Assembly: GCA_018398815.1 (NCBI GenBank)
Contig: CM031616.1
Span: 73,180,355 to 73,244,354, forward strand
DNA length: 64,000 nt
Source: Conus ventricosus
Taxonomy: Eukaryota > Mollusca > Gastropoda > Neogastropoda > Conidae
Reading direction: 5' to 3'
The position numbers and the translations under genes were made by a program. Below, piece after piece: positions 30,646 to 42,784 of the stretch; within the stretch, counting starts at the first letter, position 1, and each line of letters starts with the position of its first letter. Below the pieces are notes generated by a model. That model made no database searches and was not told where the DNA came from. It saw nothing but the letters and a program-made list of their open reading frames with translations.

Positions 30646-33290
30646 CAACCAGGGACAACTCTGTAACAATTAACACTGAACGCTCCACTGCAACACACAA
30701 CCAGGACAACTCTGTAACAATTAACACTGAACGCTCCACTGCAACACACAACCAGGGACAACTCTGTAACAATTAACACTGAACGCTCCACTGCAACACA
30801 CAACCAGGGACAACTCTGTAACAATTAACACTGAACGCTCCACTGCAACACACAACCAGGGACAACTCTAACAATTAACACTGAACGCTCCACTGCAACA
30901 CACAACCAGGACAACTCTGTAACAATTAACACTGAACGCTCCACTGCAAGACACAAGGGACAACTCTGTAACAATTAACACTGAACGCTCCACTGCAAGA
31001 CACAACCAGGGACAACTCTGTAACAATTAACACTGAACGCTCCACTGCAAGACACAACCAGGGACAACTCTGTAACAATTAACACTGAACGCTCCACTGC
31101 AACACACAACCAGGGACAACTCTGTAACAATTAACACTGAACGCTCCACTGCAACACACAACCAGGGACAACTCTGTAACAATTTACACTGAACGCTCCA
31201 CTGCAACACACAACCAGGACAACTCTAACAATTAACACTGAACGCTCCACTGCAACACAACCAGGGACAACTCTTAACAATTAACACTGAACGCTCCACT
31301 GCAACACACAACCAGGGACAACTCTGTTGTAACAATTAACACTGAACGCTCCACTGCAACACACAATCAGGGACAACTCTAACAATTAACACTGAACGCT
31401 CCACTGCAAGACACAACCAGGGACAACTCTAACAATTAACACTGAACGCTCCACAGCAACACACAACCAGGGACAACTCTGTAACAATTAACACTGAACG
31501 CTCCACTGCAACACACAACCAGGACAACTCGTAACAATTAACACTGAACGCTCCACTGCAACACACAACCAGGGACAACTCTGTAACAATTAACACTGAA
31601 CGCTCCACTGAAACACACAACCAGGGACAACTCTGTAACAATTAACACTGAACGCTCCACTGCAACACACAACCAGGGACAACTCTAACAATTAACACTG
31701 AACGCTCCACTGCAACACACAACCAGGGACAACTCTGTAACAATTAACACTGAACGCTCCACTGCAACACACAACCAGGGACAACTCTGTTGTAACAATT
31801 AACACTGAACGCTCCACTGCAAAACACAACCAGGGACAACTCTAACAATTAACACTGAACGCTCCCACTGCAACACACAACCAGAGACAACTCTGTAACA
31901 ATTAACACTGAACCTGCACTGCAACACACAACCAGGGACAACTCTGTAACAATTAACACTGAACGCTCCACTGCAACACACAACCAGGACAACTCTAACA
32001 ATTAACACTGAAACGCTCCACTGAAACACACAACCAGGGACAACTCTGTAACAATTAACACTGAACGCTCCACTGCAACACACAACCAGGGACAACTCTA
32101 ACAATTAACACTGAACGCTCCACTGCAACACACAACCATGGACAACTCTAACAATTAACACTGAACGCTCCACTGCAAGACACAACCAGGGACAACTCTG
32201 TAACAATTAACACTGAACGCTCCACTGAAACACACAACCAGGGACAACTCTAACAATTAACACTGAACGCTCCACTGCAACACAACCAGGGACAACTCTG
32301 TAACAATTAACACTGAACGCTCCACTGCAACACACAACCAGGGACAACTCTGTAACAATTAACACTGAACGCTCCACTGCAACACACAACCAGGGACAAC
32401 TCTGTAACAATTAACACTGAACGCTCCACTGCAACACACAACCAGGGACAACTCTGTAACAATTAACACTGAACGCTCCACTGCAACACACAACCAGGAC
32501 AACTCTGTAACAATTAACACTGAACGCTCCACTACAACACACAACCAGGGACAACTCTAACAATTAACACTGAACGCTCCACTGCAACACAACCAGGGAC
32601 AACTCTGTAACAATTAACACTGAACGCTCCACTGCAACACAACCAGGGACAACTCTGTAACACTTAACACTGAACGCTCCACTGCAACACACAACCAGGG
32701 ACAACTCTAACAATTAACACTGAACGCTCCACTGCAACACACAACCAGGGACAACTCTGTAACACTGAACGCTCCACTGCAACACACAACCAGGGACAAC
32801 TCTGTAACAATTAACACTGAACGCTCCACTGCAACACACAACCAGGGACAACTCTAACAATTAACACTGAACGCTCCACTGCAACACACAACCAGGGACA
32901 ACTCTAACAATTAACACTGAACGCTCCACTGCAACACACAACCAGGGACAACTCTGTAACAATTAACACTGAACGCTCCACTGCAACACAACCAGGACAA
33001 CTCTAACAATTAACACTGAACGCTCCACTGCAACACACAACCAGGGACAACTCTGTAACAATTAACACTGAACGCTCCACTGCAACACACAACCAGGGAC
33101 AACTCTGTAACAATTAACACTGAACGCTCCACTGCAACACACAACCAGGGACAACTCTGTAACAATAACACTGAACGCTCCACTGCAACACACAACCAGG
33201 GACAACTCTGTAACAATTAACACTGAACGCTCCACTGCAACACACAACCAGGGACAACTCGTAACAATTAACGTTGAATGCTCCACTGCC
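30646..33290. repeat. 52-bp minisatellite, about 50 copies (2.6 kb)
   Basis: The unit is gggacaactctgtaacaatt, aacactgaacgctccactgc, aacacacaacca. Copies vary mainly by loss of the GT after CTCT, by GGG/GG, by TGTTGTAA, and by CAAGACAC for CAACACAC. Variants recur in neighbouring copies, showing local higher-order duplication. The open minus-strand frames are artefacts. Confidence 0.97.
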
Positions 33291-33309
33291 CTTTATGGTT
33301 CGTGAGGTT

Positions 33310-33705
33310 TGCAGACACACTCCAGACACTTCAACATACACTCCAACAGACACTCCAACACACACCAACACACACTCCAACATACACACCAACAGACACA
33401 CCTACACACACACCCACACCAACACACACTCCAACAGACACAAAACACACACCAACACACACTCCAACACACACACCAACACACGCTCCAACAGACACAC
33501 CAACAGACACACACACACACCACAGACATAACACACACACCAACACACACTCCAACAGACACACCAACACACACACACCACAGACAACACACACACTAAC
33601 ACACACTCCAACAGACACACCAACACACACACCAACACACGCTCCAACAGACACACCAATACACGCTCCAACAGACACACCAACACACACACCAACACAA
33701 ACTCA
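33310..33705. repeat. ~24-bp CA-rich minisatellite
   Basis: Irregular repeats of caccaacacacactccaaca with gacac insertions, directly following the 52-bp array. Confidence 0.88.
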
Positions 33706-33788
33706 CTAGCTGAAGTCCGGTGTACTCTCCACATGCAAACTACAGGAATGGCCAAGATGACACTACTGGGACTGTTCAATCTCCCTGC

Positions 33789-33831
<43 letters not shown>

Positions 33832-33912
33832 CGCACGCGTGCGTGTGTGTGTGTGTGTGTATGTGTGTGTTGTGTGTATGTGTGTGTGAGAGAGTGTGAG
33901 TGTGTGTGTGCA
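33789..33912. repeat. (GT)n microsatellite with GCGT interruptions
   Basis: Alternating GT with a GCGTGCGCACGCGTGCG island in the middle. Confidence 0.93.
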
Positions 33913-34214
33913 TGCGTGCATGTGGGAGTGCGAGGGAAAGGTGGGTGGGCAGTGCTTGTTTGCTTCTTCTTGTTTTTTTCCCCGAGTGTTTTACGCGCAT
34001 GAAACTGTACACCTGAACTGTACATCTCACTGCTGTGTGCTACAATTTCTTTTTCTTATTCTTTCCAACAACTGTTGCCATAAAAAATTCATTTAAACAT
34101 GGCCGTTTCCCAGATAAAATGTCCATTTCCATGAGACAACCGTTTTCTTCAGTGATTCAGTGAAGCAAGTAACTGTCACTATGAAGTTTTTTCTGGATGA
34201 AAAAAGTACATGTT

Positions 34215-34700
34215 CACCGGGAAACTGGAGCGGAAACACTAATCCCAGTCATCAAAGCAGTCAGTTTCCCACTCACCTGTATCTTCACCGGGGAAACTGG
34301 AGTGGAAACACTAATCCCAGTCATCAAAGCAGTCATTCCCACCCACCTTTATCTTCACCGGGAAACTGGAGCGGAAACACTAATCCCAGTCATCAAAGCA
34401 GTCAGTTCCCACCCACCTGTATCTCACCGGGAAACTGGAGCGGAAACACTAATCCCAGTCATCAAAGCAGTCAGTTCCCACCCACCTGTATCTTCACCGG
34501 GGAAACTGGAGCGGAAACACTAATCCCAGTCATCAAAGCAGCAGTTCCCACCCACCTGTATCTTCACCGGGAAACTGGAGCGGAAACACTAATCCCAGTC
34601 ATCAAAGCAGTCAGTTTCCCACCCACCTGTATCTTCAGGGGGAAACTGGAGCGGAAACACTAATCACAGTCATCAAAGCAGTCAGTTCCCACCCAACTGT
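34215..34700. repeat. ~70-bp minisatellite, 7 copies
   Basis: The unit is ccgggaaactggagcggaaa, cactaatcccagtcatcaaa, gcagtcagttcccacccacc, tgtatcttca. Copies begin near 34218, 34289, 34358, 34428, 34497, 34567 and 34636. Confidence 0.95.
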
Positions 34701-34745
34701 ATCTGCAGAGCTGCTGTGCTGCCCCAGGTCTCTGCTATCAAAGCA

Positions 34746-34774
34746 CCCCCCCCCCCCCCCCCCCCCCCCCCCCC
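34746..34774. repeat. poly-C run
   Basis: About 28 consecutive C. Confidence 0.95.
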
Positions 34775-34889
34775 ACAAAGAGAGCTGCATGCCTCCCAGC
34801 CCTGGTCATAAACTCGGTCCACAGCTATCCAACATATCTGACTACAGCCATAGGAGTTGAAGGCATTGACCACCAGTGGGTTACAGTGT

Positions 34890-35052
34890 ACACGGTGTGT
34901 GTGTGTGTGTCTGCGTGTGTGTGTGTGTGTGTGGGTGAGAGAGAGATGTGTGGTGGTGATGTGTGTGTGTGTGTGTGTGCGATGTGTGGTGGTGGTGGTG
35001 TGTGTGCGAGTGTGTGTGTGATGTGTGGTGGTGGTGGTGGTGTGTGTGAGTG

Positions 35053-35101
<49 letters not shown>

Positions 35102-36270
35102 TGGTGGTGGTGGTGGTGTGTGTGTTCACTGCTGGGTAGTGGCTACAGCCTATTTGCTGGTTGGCTCTGTCCCAGAGGAAATGCTGTGTGATGTGTGGTG
35201 GTGGTGGTGGTGGTGGTGTGTGTGTTCACTGCTGGGTAGTGACTACAGCCTATTTGCTGGTTGGCTCTGTCCCAGAGAAATGCTGTGATGTGTGGTGGTG
35301 GTGGGGGTGGTGGTTTGTGTGTTCACTGCTGGGTAGTGACTACAGCCTATTTGCTGGTTGGCTCTGTCCCAGAGGAAATGCTGTGATGTGTGGTGGGTGG
35401 TGGTGGTTTGTGTGTTCACTGCTGGGTAGTGACTACAGCCTATTTGCTGGTTGGCTCTGTCCCAGAGAAAATGCTGTGTGATGTGTGGTGGTGGTGTGTG
35501 TGTGTTCACTGCTGGGAAGTGGCTACAGCCTATTTGCTGGTTGGCTCTGTCCCAGAGGAAACGCTGTGTGATGTGTGGTGTGGGGTGGTGGTGGTGGTGT
35601 GTGTGTGTTCACTGCTGGGTAGTGGCTACAGCCTATTTGCTGGTTGGCTCTGTCCCAGAGGAAATGCTGTGTGATGTGTGGTGGTGGTGGTGTGGTGGTG
35701 GTTTGTGTGTTCACTGCTGGGTAGTGGCTACAGCCTATTTGCTGGTTGGCTCTGTCCCAGAGGAAATGCTGTGTGATGTGTGGTGGTGGTGGTGTGGTGG
35801 TTTGTGTGTTCACTACTGGTAGTGACTACAGCCTATTTGCTGGTTGGCTCCGTCCCAGAGGAAATGCTGTGTGATGTGTGGTGGTGGTGGTGGTGTTTGT
35901 GTGTTCACTGCTGGTAGTGACTACAGCCTATTTGCTGGTTGGCTCTGTCCCAGAGGAAATGCTGTGTGATGTGTGGTGGTGGTGGGTGGTGGTTTGTGTG
36001 TTCACTGCTGGGTAGTGACTACAGCCTATTTGCTGGTTGGCTCTGTCCCAGAGGAAATGCTGTGTGATGTGTGGTGGTGTGGGGTGGTGGTGTGTGTGTT
36101 CACTGCTGGGTAGTGACTACAGCCTATTTGCTGGTTGGCTCTGTCCCAGAGGAAATGCTGTGTGATGTGTGTGGTGGTGGGGGTGGTGGTGGTGTGTGTG
36201 TTCACTGCTGGGTAGTGACTACAGCCTATTTGCTGGTTGGCTCTGTCCCAGAGGAAATGCTGTGTGGTGG
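34890..36270. repeat. ~97-bp minisatellite with internal (GTG)n, 12 copies
   Basis: The fixed part is tgttcactgctgggtagtga, ctacagcctatttgctggtt, ggctctgtcccagaggaaat, gctgtgtgatgtg. A variable (GGT)n/(GT)n segment separates copies and largely sets unit length. Copies start near 35122 and then every 92-102 bp to 36198. A (GT)n-(GGT)n lead-in occupies 34890-35120. Confidence 0.95.
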
Positions 36271-36409
36271 GATGGGAGGAAAGGGAGGAGAAGGGGAAAG
36301 AATATAGAGGGTGGGGGTGGGAGTAATTGCCATGAAACTCCAAAATGTTTCAACCATGGCATACTTTGTTAATTAAAATAACAATTACAGCTGTACACAA
36401 GTTCTGTTC

Positions 36410-36412
<3 letters not shown>

Positions 36413-36475
<63 letters not shown>
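36413..36475. repeat. (CA)n microsatellite
   Basis: About 31 uninterrupted CA units. Confidence 0.97.
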
Positions 36476-36476
<1 letters not shown>

Positions 36477-36655
36477 GCAACCATTTTCTAACAAATGCCA
36501 GAAACTGCAACAGGACCCAAAGTGACTCAACTACAGACTGACACAACAGCCAGTCAAGTTTGGTGGCTGCAACAACTACATTCATTTCCCTAGCCGGACC
36601 ACCATTGAGGTACACAGACAGGGTCATGGTAAAAACAAAACATTTACATTATATC

Positions 36656-36656
<1 letters not shown>

Positions 36657-36698
<42 letters not shown>
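36657..36698. repeat. (CA)n microsatellite
   Basis: About 20 CA units. Confidence 0.97.
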
Positions 36699-37479
36699 CT
36701 GCAGACCCAAGGCCCACAACTCCTGTGGCACTAACCACCTGCTTCCTTCCTCTTACAGCCCTACAGCTGGGAGAAGATGGCAAGCAGCCAGCTATACACA
36801 CTACATACACCAGGTGAGCACCAGGTGAGCCCCCCACCCCACATGGGGCCATCAGGTGATAAGATGACCCCAGGTATCAGACAGACTGGCTGATAGTGAT
36901 GGCCTCCTTCCACACTGACACTGTATCCTTTGCCTGTGGCTGGCAGCTCTCTGGGCATTCACTGCAAGTCAGACACTCCCCCCCCACCCCCCACCCCCCT
37001 TCACCTTTCCTAATCCATTTCACCATCATCACCAAATGCAGCAGCAGATGCCCCATTAACAGGCTCAGTAAAGGTAGTGGTGCTGTTACATGCAGCAGCA
37101 TCAGTAACGTTGTTACAGCAACATCAGCAGTAAGCAGACAGCAGTTGGAAGAATTAAATAACAGTAACATGAATGATAATGAAATGCAACAGTGGGCTGG
37201 AGAGAAAGGGGTGGTGGGAAAGTGAGGTTGGGAAGGAGGGGGGGGGGGAGGGGGGGGGGAGAGAGAGAGAGAGAGCGCGCGTGCAGGCGCCCCTCGCGAG
37301 AGAGACAGACGCGCGAGAGAGACAGAGACAGACACACAGACTTAACAAAAATAGACAGAGAGGCCAACATAAAGTGTGGAGGGGAGGAGAAGATCGGAGC
37401 TGACCAGGGTCCAGTGGAAGTGGAACAGAAAAGATAAAACAAAGTTCTGAATGGCCAATGTCAGTGACCAGACTGATTA
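36699..37479. other. non-coding, G/C tract-rich
   Basis: Short caccaggtgagc repeats near 36810, a C-rich tract near 36975-37005, a G-rich tract near 37225-37260 and a GA tract. No gene recognised. Confidence 0.45.
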
Positions 37480-38022
37480 TACGCCCCCCCCCCCCCCCCC
37501 AATCATTTCCACTGCCTTCCTCACTGCATCCCTCCCCTAAACACACACACCACACACAGACCAACACACAAGTACAGACCACAAACATGCACACACACAG
37601 CACCCACACACACACCCACAACACACACACTACAACAGCAAACGACACCACACACACACACACACACACGACACAGACACACACACACACACAGCACCAA
37701 CACCACACACCACAAACACACCACACACACAGACAGACAGACACACACACACACACACACGCACCACACCTAACACACACAACACCACAAACACACCACA
37801 CACTACAGACAGACAAACACACACAGCACCAACACACACACACCACACACTACAGACAGACAAGACACACACACACACAACACACACCACACACACACAC
37901 AACCAACACACACACACACACAAACACCACACCACAACAGACACAACACACACACACACACACACATACACACACACACACACACAGCACCAACACACAC
38001 ACCACACACTACAGACAGACAA

Positions 38023-38070
<48 letters not shown>

Positions 38071-38113
38071 ACACTACAGACAGACAAGACACACACACAC
38101 ACACACACACACA
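37480..38113. repeat. long degenerate CA-rich block
   Basis: About 630 bp of (CA)n mixed with accac and acacactacagacagacaa units that recur about every 40-140 bp. The 320-codon open plus frame is repeat-driven (Thr/His) and not a gene. Confidence 0.92.
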
Positions 38114-38276
38114 GAGCATGGGCTGGCATGAGGGCAGAAGAGCCACCATCTCCAGTTTCCCACAGAGTGCCCTCAGCCCTGACCTGACTGCATTGCCAGG
38201 ACCTGCACCTCTCCACCCGCCTTCCCCCAGTCTCCATGAGTGTGTAGAGACACGCCCATGGCATGGGGGAATAAAG

Positions 38277-38303
38277 GGGGGGGGGGGGGGGGGGGGGGGG
38301 GGG
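38277..38303. repeat. poly-G run
   Basis: About 27 G, then GGAGGAGGGGGGCGCGCGCG. Confidence 0.93.
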
Positions 38304-38399
38304 AGGAGGGGGGCGCGCGCGTGGAATACCGTCCGTGTCACACCCACAGACTCCACTGACTTTTGTTGTTTCTTCCACCAAGGAGCTGAGGCTTTCCCT

Positions 38400-38900
38400 C
38401 CCTTCAGCTTCAGTTATTGATGATTCGGTGAGTAGCAGCCGTGTCGAGCGGTCACGGTTTTCGCACGCTCCAAGCACGCAGCAAAGTTCGTGAGCTGAGC
38501 CTTTTTTTCGACTTTGCCGTTTTTTTTTCCGCAACGCCGAATCGACACAGTGGTTTACTACTGACACAGAGTATTGTTTTTTTCACTATTTAACTGTCAT
38601 ATTTGCGAGAATGACTACCGGCGTCAACCCTGTCTTCGTTAAAGTCAAAGACATCCCTGACTCGAGCAACAACCGACCAACCGTCTTAGAGATTTGCTTG
38701 GCAGGTGAGAGGTCAGTAGGACAGGGGTCGATAGTCGGGGCGCAACTGATCAACGGCCTCTGGAGGATTTATCCAGCAACGACAGAGGCAAGAAATCAGC
38801 TCCTGACCCAGGGTATGAGGGACCATTTTACAACTGGCAAATACCAACCCTTTTATTCTGAAGAGTGACACTGGGGAGGAGAAGCCAACAACGAAAGTGT
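38400..38900 (+). mobile_element. 5' end of a non-LTR retrotransposon, cut by the assembly gap
   Basis: A GC-rich leader (38400-38610) is followed by the start of an ORF1-type protein. The sequence then runs into the 100-N gap. The element is truncated by the gap rather than by a visible biological end. Confidence 0.5.
38611..38868 (+). CDS. gag-like ORF1 start of a LINE, partial
   Basis: The frame encodes VNPVFVKVKDIPDSSN, then TVLEICLAGERSVGQGSIVG, then AQLINGLWRIYPATTEARNQ, before a stop. The pattern PVFV.VK..P...TVLEIC.A.ER..G...I.GAQ...GLWRIYP.T..AR..LL..G matches, from memory, the N-terminus of gag-like ORF1 proteins of molluscan LINEs. The stop after 85 codons follows a likely frameshift near 38830. 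The ATG at 38611 is the first in the frame and follows an untranslated leader. Alternative: the first exon of an unrelated host gene. Confidence 0.5.
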   Translation: MTTGVNPVFVKVKDIPDSSNNRPTVLEICLAGERSVGQGSIVGAQLINGLWRIYPATTEARNQLLTQGMRDHFTTGKYQPFYSEE

Positions 38901-39000
38901 NNNNNNNNNNNNNNNNNNNNNNNNNNNNNNNNNNNNNNNNNNNNNNNNNNNNNNNNNNNNNNNNNNNNNNNNNNNNNNNNNNNNNNNNNNNNNNNNNNNN
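38901..39000. other. assembly gap (100 N)
   Basis: Exactly 100 N, the usual placeholder for a gap of unknown size. The right side begins the poorly polished left arm of the Polinton region. Confidence 1.
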
Positions 39001-39280
39001 AAATCTGTAAACTGCAGTTTAAACATGATCCACATAGTCATAGTGATGGAGGGTAAATCTGAAAGAATTGTGACCATAAAGTACCAGAAGGTAACATTTT
39101 AAAAAAACCAAACAAAATCTGGAACAGTAGTGGAAAAAAAGAAAAACTCCTGCGTGTCAGGGGGTTGAATTTAACCCATTACCCCATTGCAACAAAAAAA
39201 AAGGAATGCAGGGTACATGAGCCAGCCTAAAAGTTATAATTGTGGAACTTATAACAATTTTCAGGTAAAGAAATAAACGG

Positions 39281-39463
39281 GAGAAAAGGAAAAGGCCGAC
39301 TCTAGCCATTTTCACCCTAAACCAGTTTTTGGGCAAAGTCCCAAAAGCCCCTTTTCCTGTTTTCTTACAGTAAAACGTCAAAAACCCCAAAAAAATAACG
39401 TTACTAAAACAAACATACTGGCAGGGTATCCGTTTAAATTTCTAATTTACTAAATTTTTAGAG
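39281..39463 (+). repeat. left terminal inverted repeat of the Polinton
   Basis: Reads GAGAAAAGGAAAAGGCCGAC and so on. It matches the reverse complement of 54793-54985 throughout (for example ccagtttttgggcaaa, acaaacatactg, gcagggt.atccgttt, taatttactaaa), with small indels. Confidence 0.9.
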
Positions 39464-40372
39464 AGTAGCGTGGGGGAAAAGGAAGTACTGAACACGCCCC
39501 ATGGGAGTAACGTAGGGAAAAGCACCCGTGATTTGAACGCGTTCAAAAAAACGGTGTCTGTTCCCCGGCTGCAACGGCCCTGCTTGCAGGGGGTAGGAAA
39601 GCTTTTAATTGCAATTGCCGGCCTACCTCCCCCAGCACTTGGGGGTTTTATTTCACCCAGTGCTTGGGGGTTTAAAAGTTTGGTAGGGCAATATAGCTGC
39701 AGTTTTAGAAGCAGTGGGTTTTCTAAGTTGAAAAAGTTTTTGAACACAAATATTTTTCAAAGCTTTATAGATTAAATTGGTGGAAAAGGGAATCAGCTAC
39801 AATTTTAAAATAAACCACACACACACCACACACAACACACTCCACACACACACAACTCACACTCACACCACACCCCACCACACACCCAATAACTCAAACT
39901 TGTTATCTGGGGAAAACTGGCAATTATTCACCGCAACACACACATAACCACACCACACCACACCCCTCACAAAACACAGAACACTCGTACACCCAAACCA
40001 TACAACACACCCCAACACCACACCCCAAAACACAACCCCCAGGCCAAAAAATCTTTACTGCCGCCCTCCTTACCCCTTCCTTCCTGCTAGCTTTACATCA
40101 TTTTTCTGAACGTTCTGTCCTACGAACATCCCCCGTGGGGGGGCCCGTTCTAGTGGCCAATCAGCGAGTTTAAGCGTTTGTTCGGCGCTCACGCTAGGTT
40201 AACCCAACCCTTCTTCCCCTGATTGCCCCGGGGAAGCACACGGGTTACTGCGCGTATTTTTTTTGACAGGGGGGCTGGGCGGGGAGAAAAGTGTGTGTTT
40301 AAAAACATGGCGAGTCAAGGAAGTGGTGTTTCAATGCCTTTACTAGTCTGGAAGTGACCTAAATATCAAAAA
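39464..40372. other. Polinton left arm, non-coding, CA-rich
   Basis: Includes a degenerate (CACACCA)n block at 39814-40030. No open frame of note. Homopolymers appear over- or under-called. Confidence 0.5.
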
Positions 40373-41350
40373 ATGGGTGAAAAAACCCGGCGGAAAGCAT
40401 GGGTAGCTACAACTTTCCCAAAAACCCCAAATTTTCCCCTTTTCACCGCCAACACCAAAGGAATTGTGGTGAAGAAGAAATGTTTATTTTTCAAGAGAAT
40501 CAAAACTACTTTAAAAAAAAGACAGAAATAATTGAAAAATTAAAAGGGAAGGCCCCAGGATTTGCCCAGAAGCCCAAAGAAAGCTTGAGCAATTTTTAAA
40601 AGAAAAAAAAGGGAACAAAAAAAAGGGGAAAGACTTTCACGCCGCAAGAATTACATGCTTTCATGGGAAATCAGGCTGACGTTCAATCGGCTATTTCAGG
40701 AACTTTTTTCTGACAGATATTTTTTGAAACAGCAAAAGAAGCTGAAATTGTAGAAAGACTACAAAAAGGGGTGAGAAAAATTTTAGGAGGCAAGATGCAC
40801 AGTCCTTTTTAATTTACATTTGGTTTGGTTACTTTTTTTAAATTTTTGTAACAAGGGGAGGAAAAAGAAAGGAAAGAAGGGGGAACAAAGGAAAAATTGG
40901 GTGTTTTTGGGTTTAAAAGAAAAAAAGGGTATTTGTGTACACGGCGAAAATTCGACTGTTGCAAAATGTTCTTTTTGGATATCCAAGGTTTTTTGCTGTA
41001 GGCCCTTCCTTTCGTTTCATTTTTAGCAAGCTGAATGAAATTAAAACCATGCTGCAGTGCCGGAATTTGAAAAGTACTGGAAAAAAACTGCACATAGCAA
41101 TGACAAGCGGCTCCAGAATCCCCCTAATCGTTAACGGCAGAAGGCAAGCCTTTGTCATTACTATGGGGAGGGAGTATTGGGCCGGCACTTCTTCATTTAA
41201 AAATGCTCCAAAAAAAAGAGGATTTTCAACTGGCGTTAGACCCCAAAAACCCACCAAATTTGGGAACTCTGCCGCCATTGCAAACCTGGTTAAAAAGGGG
41301 GCACAGCAAACTAGGGTAAGTTATCAAAATGTGGGGTTTGGGCGTCTGTT
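40373..41350 (+). pseudogene. unassigned, frame-broken coding remnant in the Polinton left arm
   Basis: Several plus-strand stretches look coding but lie in different frames: KTRRKAWVATTFPKTPNF from 40373, KKTEIIEKLKGKAPGFAQKP near 40520, FTPQELHAFMGNQADVQSAI near 40637, AKEAEIVERLQKGV near 40734, and LIVNGRRQAFVITMGREYW near 41125. I do not recognise the family. The charged helix-forming content and position are compatible with one or two Polinton accessory genes, but cargo from another element is possible. Confidence 0.4.
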
Positions 41351-41600
41351 TTTTCGTTCACGGCGTGAACGGTGGCCTACTTGCTGGGCTCCTGCCCCCC
41401 AAAGCCCCCGGCGTTTTCTAAAAAGTTCTTACCCCCCTGCTTTGACGTCTGCTTTGTCGTTCACGCGGGAAAAATTTTGGTTCTTCTGGACTTCTTCCCC
41501 CAAAAGCCCTGGACAGTTTTTTAAAAATATTTTACTCACCCGCTTTGACGTATGCTTCGCCGTTCACGCGCGTGAACGGTGGCCCACTTGCTTAGGCTCC
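41350..41600. repeat. ~108-bp tandem repeat with GTTCACGCGCGTGAAC palindrome
   Basis: Two and a half units share tcgttcacg, gaacggtggcc(t/c)acttgct, ccccaaa.agccc and tttgacgt.tgctt.g. Each unit border has a GTTCACG(CG)CGTGAAC-type palindrome. Confidence 0.8.
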
Positions 41601-41804
41601 TTTTTAGGGGGGGTTTTCTTTTTTTCAATTGTTTGTTTTATTCAATCAGGGTTTTGTTTAAAAGCACTTGGTGGCTGCTTTTAACTTTCAACAAAAGGCC
41701 AATGCATCACAAAAACGCAAGCACTGTCTTGCACCAAGTGGTGTTACACATGACAAATAATAAAGCTCTGTGTACACCACACACACTCCCACCCCCAAGT
41801 CACC

Positions 41805-41955
41805 CCAAGTTCTTAATTAAGTTTTTAATTAAGTCACCCCCAAGTTTTTAATTAAGTTTTTAATTAAGTTACTTCAAGTTCTTAATAAGTTCTTGATTAA
41901 GTTTTTAATTAAGTTCTTGATCAAGTTCTTAATAAGTTCTTGATTAAGTCATCCT
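41805..41955. repeat. short AT-rich tandem repeat (aagttnttaatt)
   Basis: About twelve 11-13 bp units AAGTTTTTAATT / AAGTTCTTGATT, in places separated by TCACCCCC. Confidence 0.88.
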
Positions 41956-42347
41956 TTAAGTACAACCAAGTTCGTATTCAAGTTATCTTATAATTATCAA
42001 AAAAATACAATCTATGTTTTTATCTTAAATAGTAAATGCCTAATATAGTAACACACACGCCTCAAAAAAACGTGTCATCGTTGAGAATGTCTTGCTCAGC
42101 GTTCTCTGCATAGATCTTAATGAAATTCTTACAACCGAAGCAACCGCATTGATTACAATTCTGGTCTATGGAATGTCTTTTATAGACTCCAGGTCTTTAT
42201 TTATTGACTTTATCATTTTATAATACGCCATGATTTATTTTTATTAAAAAAATTTAAAATTAAGTTCTTAAAATATATTCCATTTGAAATGGATCAAAAT
42301 GATGCTTTGTTATTGCGGTTTTGGCGTGCTGTTGTCTTTCTCTGTAT

Positions 42348-42760
42348 TTAACGGTTCAGATTTTTTGGTTGCTTTTGTTTCCGCTGCCATTGTGTATATA
42401 TTTTATAACCGTAATAACTGCCCCCAACAGCAGCAATGGCGCCAAAAATGGCAACAGTTTTAAGTTCAATATTCCATGAAGACTTTGGGGCTGTAGGTCT
42501 TGTATCACTGGAGTTTTTATAGCCGGCATTGAATCAACTGTTCTGGCGTTGGCGGTGTTATGTTTTCATTATGAGTTATATTCTGTAACATTAATTTTTT
42601 TTGTCTGTTCCACCTCTGCTAATTTTTTTCCTGCTTCAACACGCCCAGGATTTTTAATGGTCTCCACCTGATTCAGCGTTTCTGCTGATTTTCTGGCTTG
42701 GTTACTTTCTCCACCTGATTCAGTGTTTTTCTGATTCTGCTGATTTTCCAGCTCGGTCAT
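42348..42760 (-). pseudogene. small Polinton membrane protein with charged N-terminus
   Basis: Starts MTELENQQNQKNTESGGESN. It has a charged coiled-coil stretch with RVEAGKKLAEVEQTKK, then, after a frame break, a hydrophobic segment VAIFGAIAAVGGSYYGYKI followed by a basic tail QWQRKQKQPKN and a stop at 42348. A GRVEAGKKLAE motif followed by one membrane span is a recurring small-gene type in animal Polintons (my recollection of such genes, not a search). A role in the virion membrane or packaging is speculative. Confidence 0.6.
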
Positions 42761-42784
42761 TTTGAAGGGAAATAAAATCTATAT

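Noticed and set aside
30585..33290. Repeated frames with VVCCSGAFSVNCYRVVPG-type peptides
   Set aside because: Translation of the 52-bp minisatellite. The unit is not a multiple of three, so frames alternate. No gene.
37458..38420. 320-codon open frame rich in Thr and His
   Set aside because: It is a translation of a CA-rich repeat block with no conserved domain. Open frames appear in several phases.
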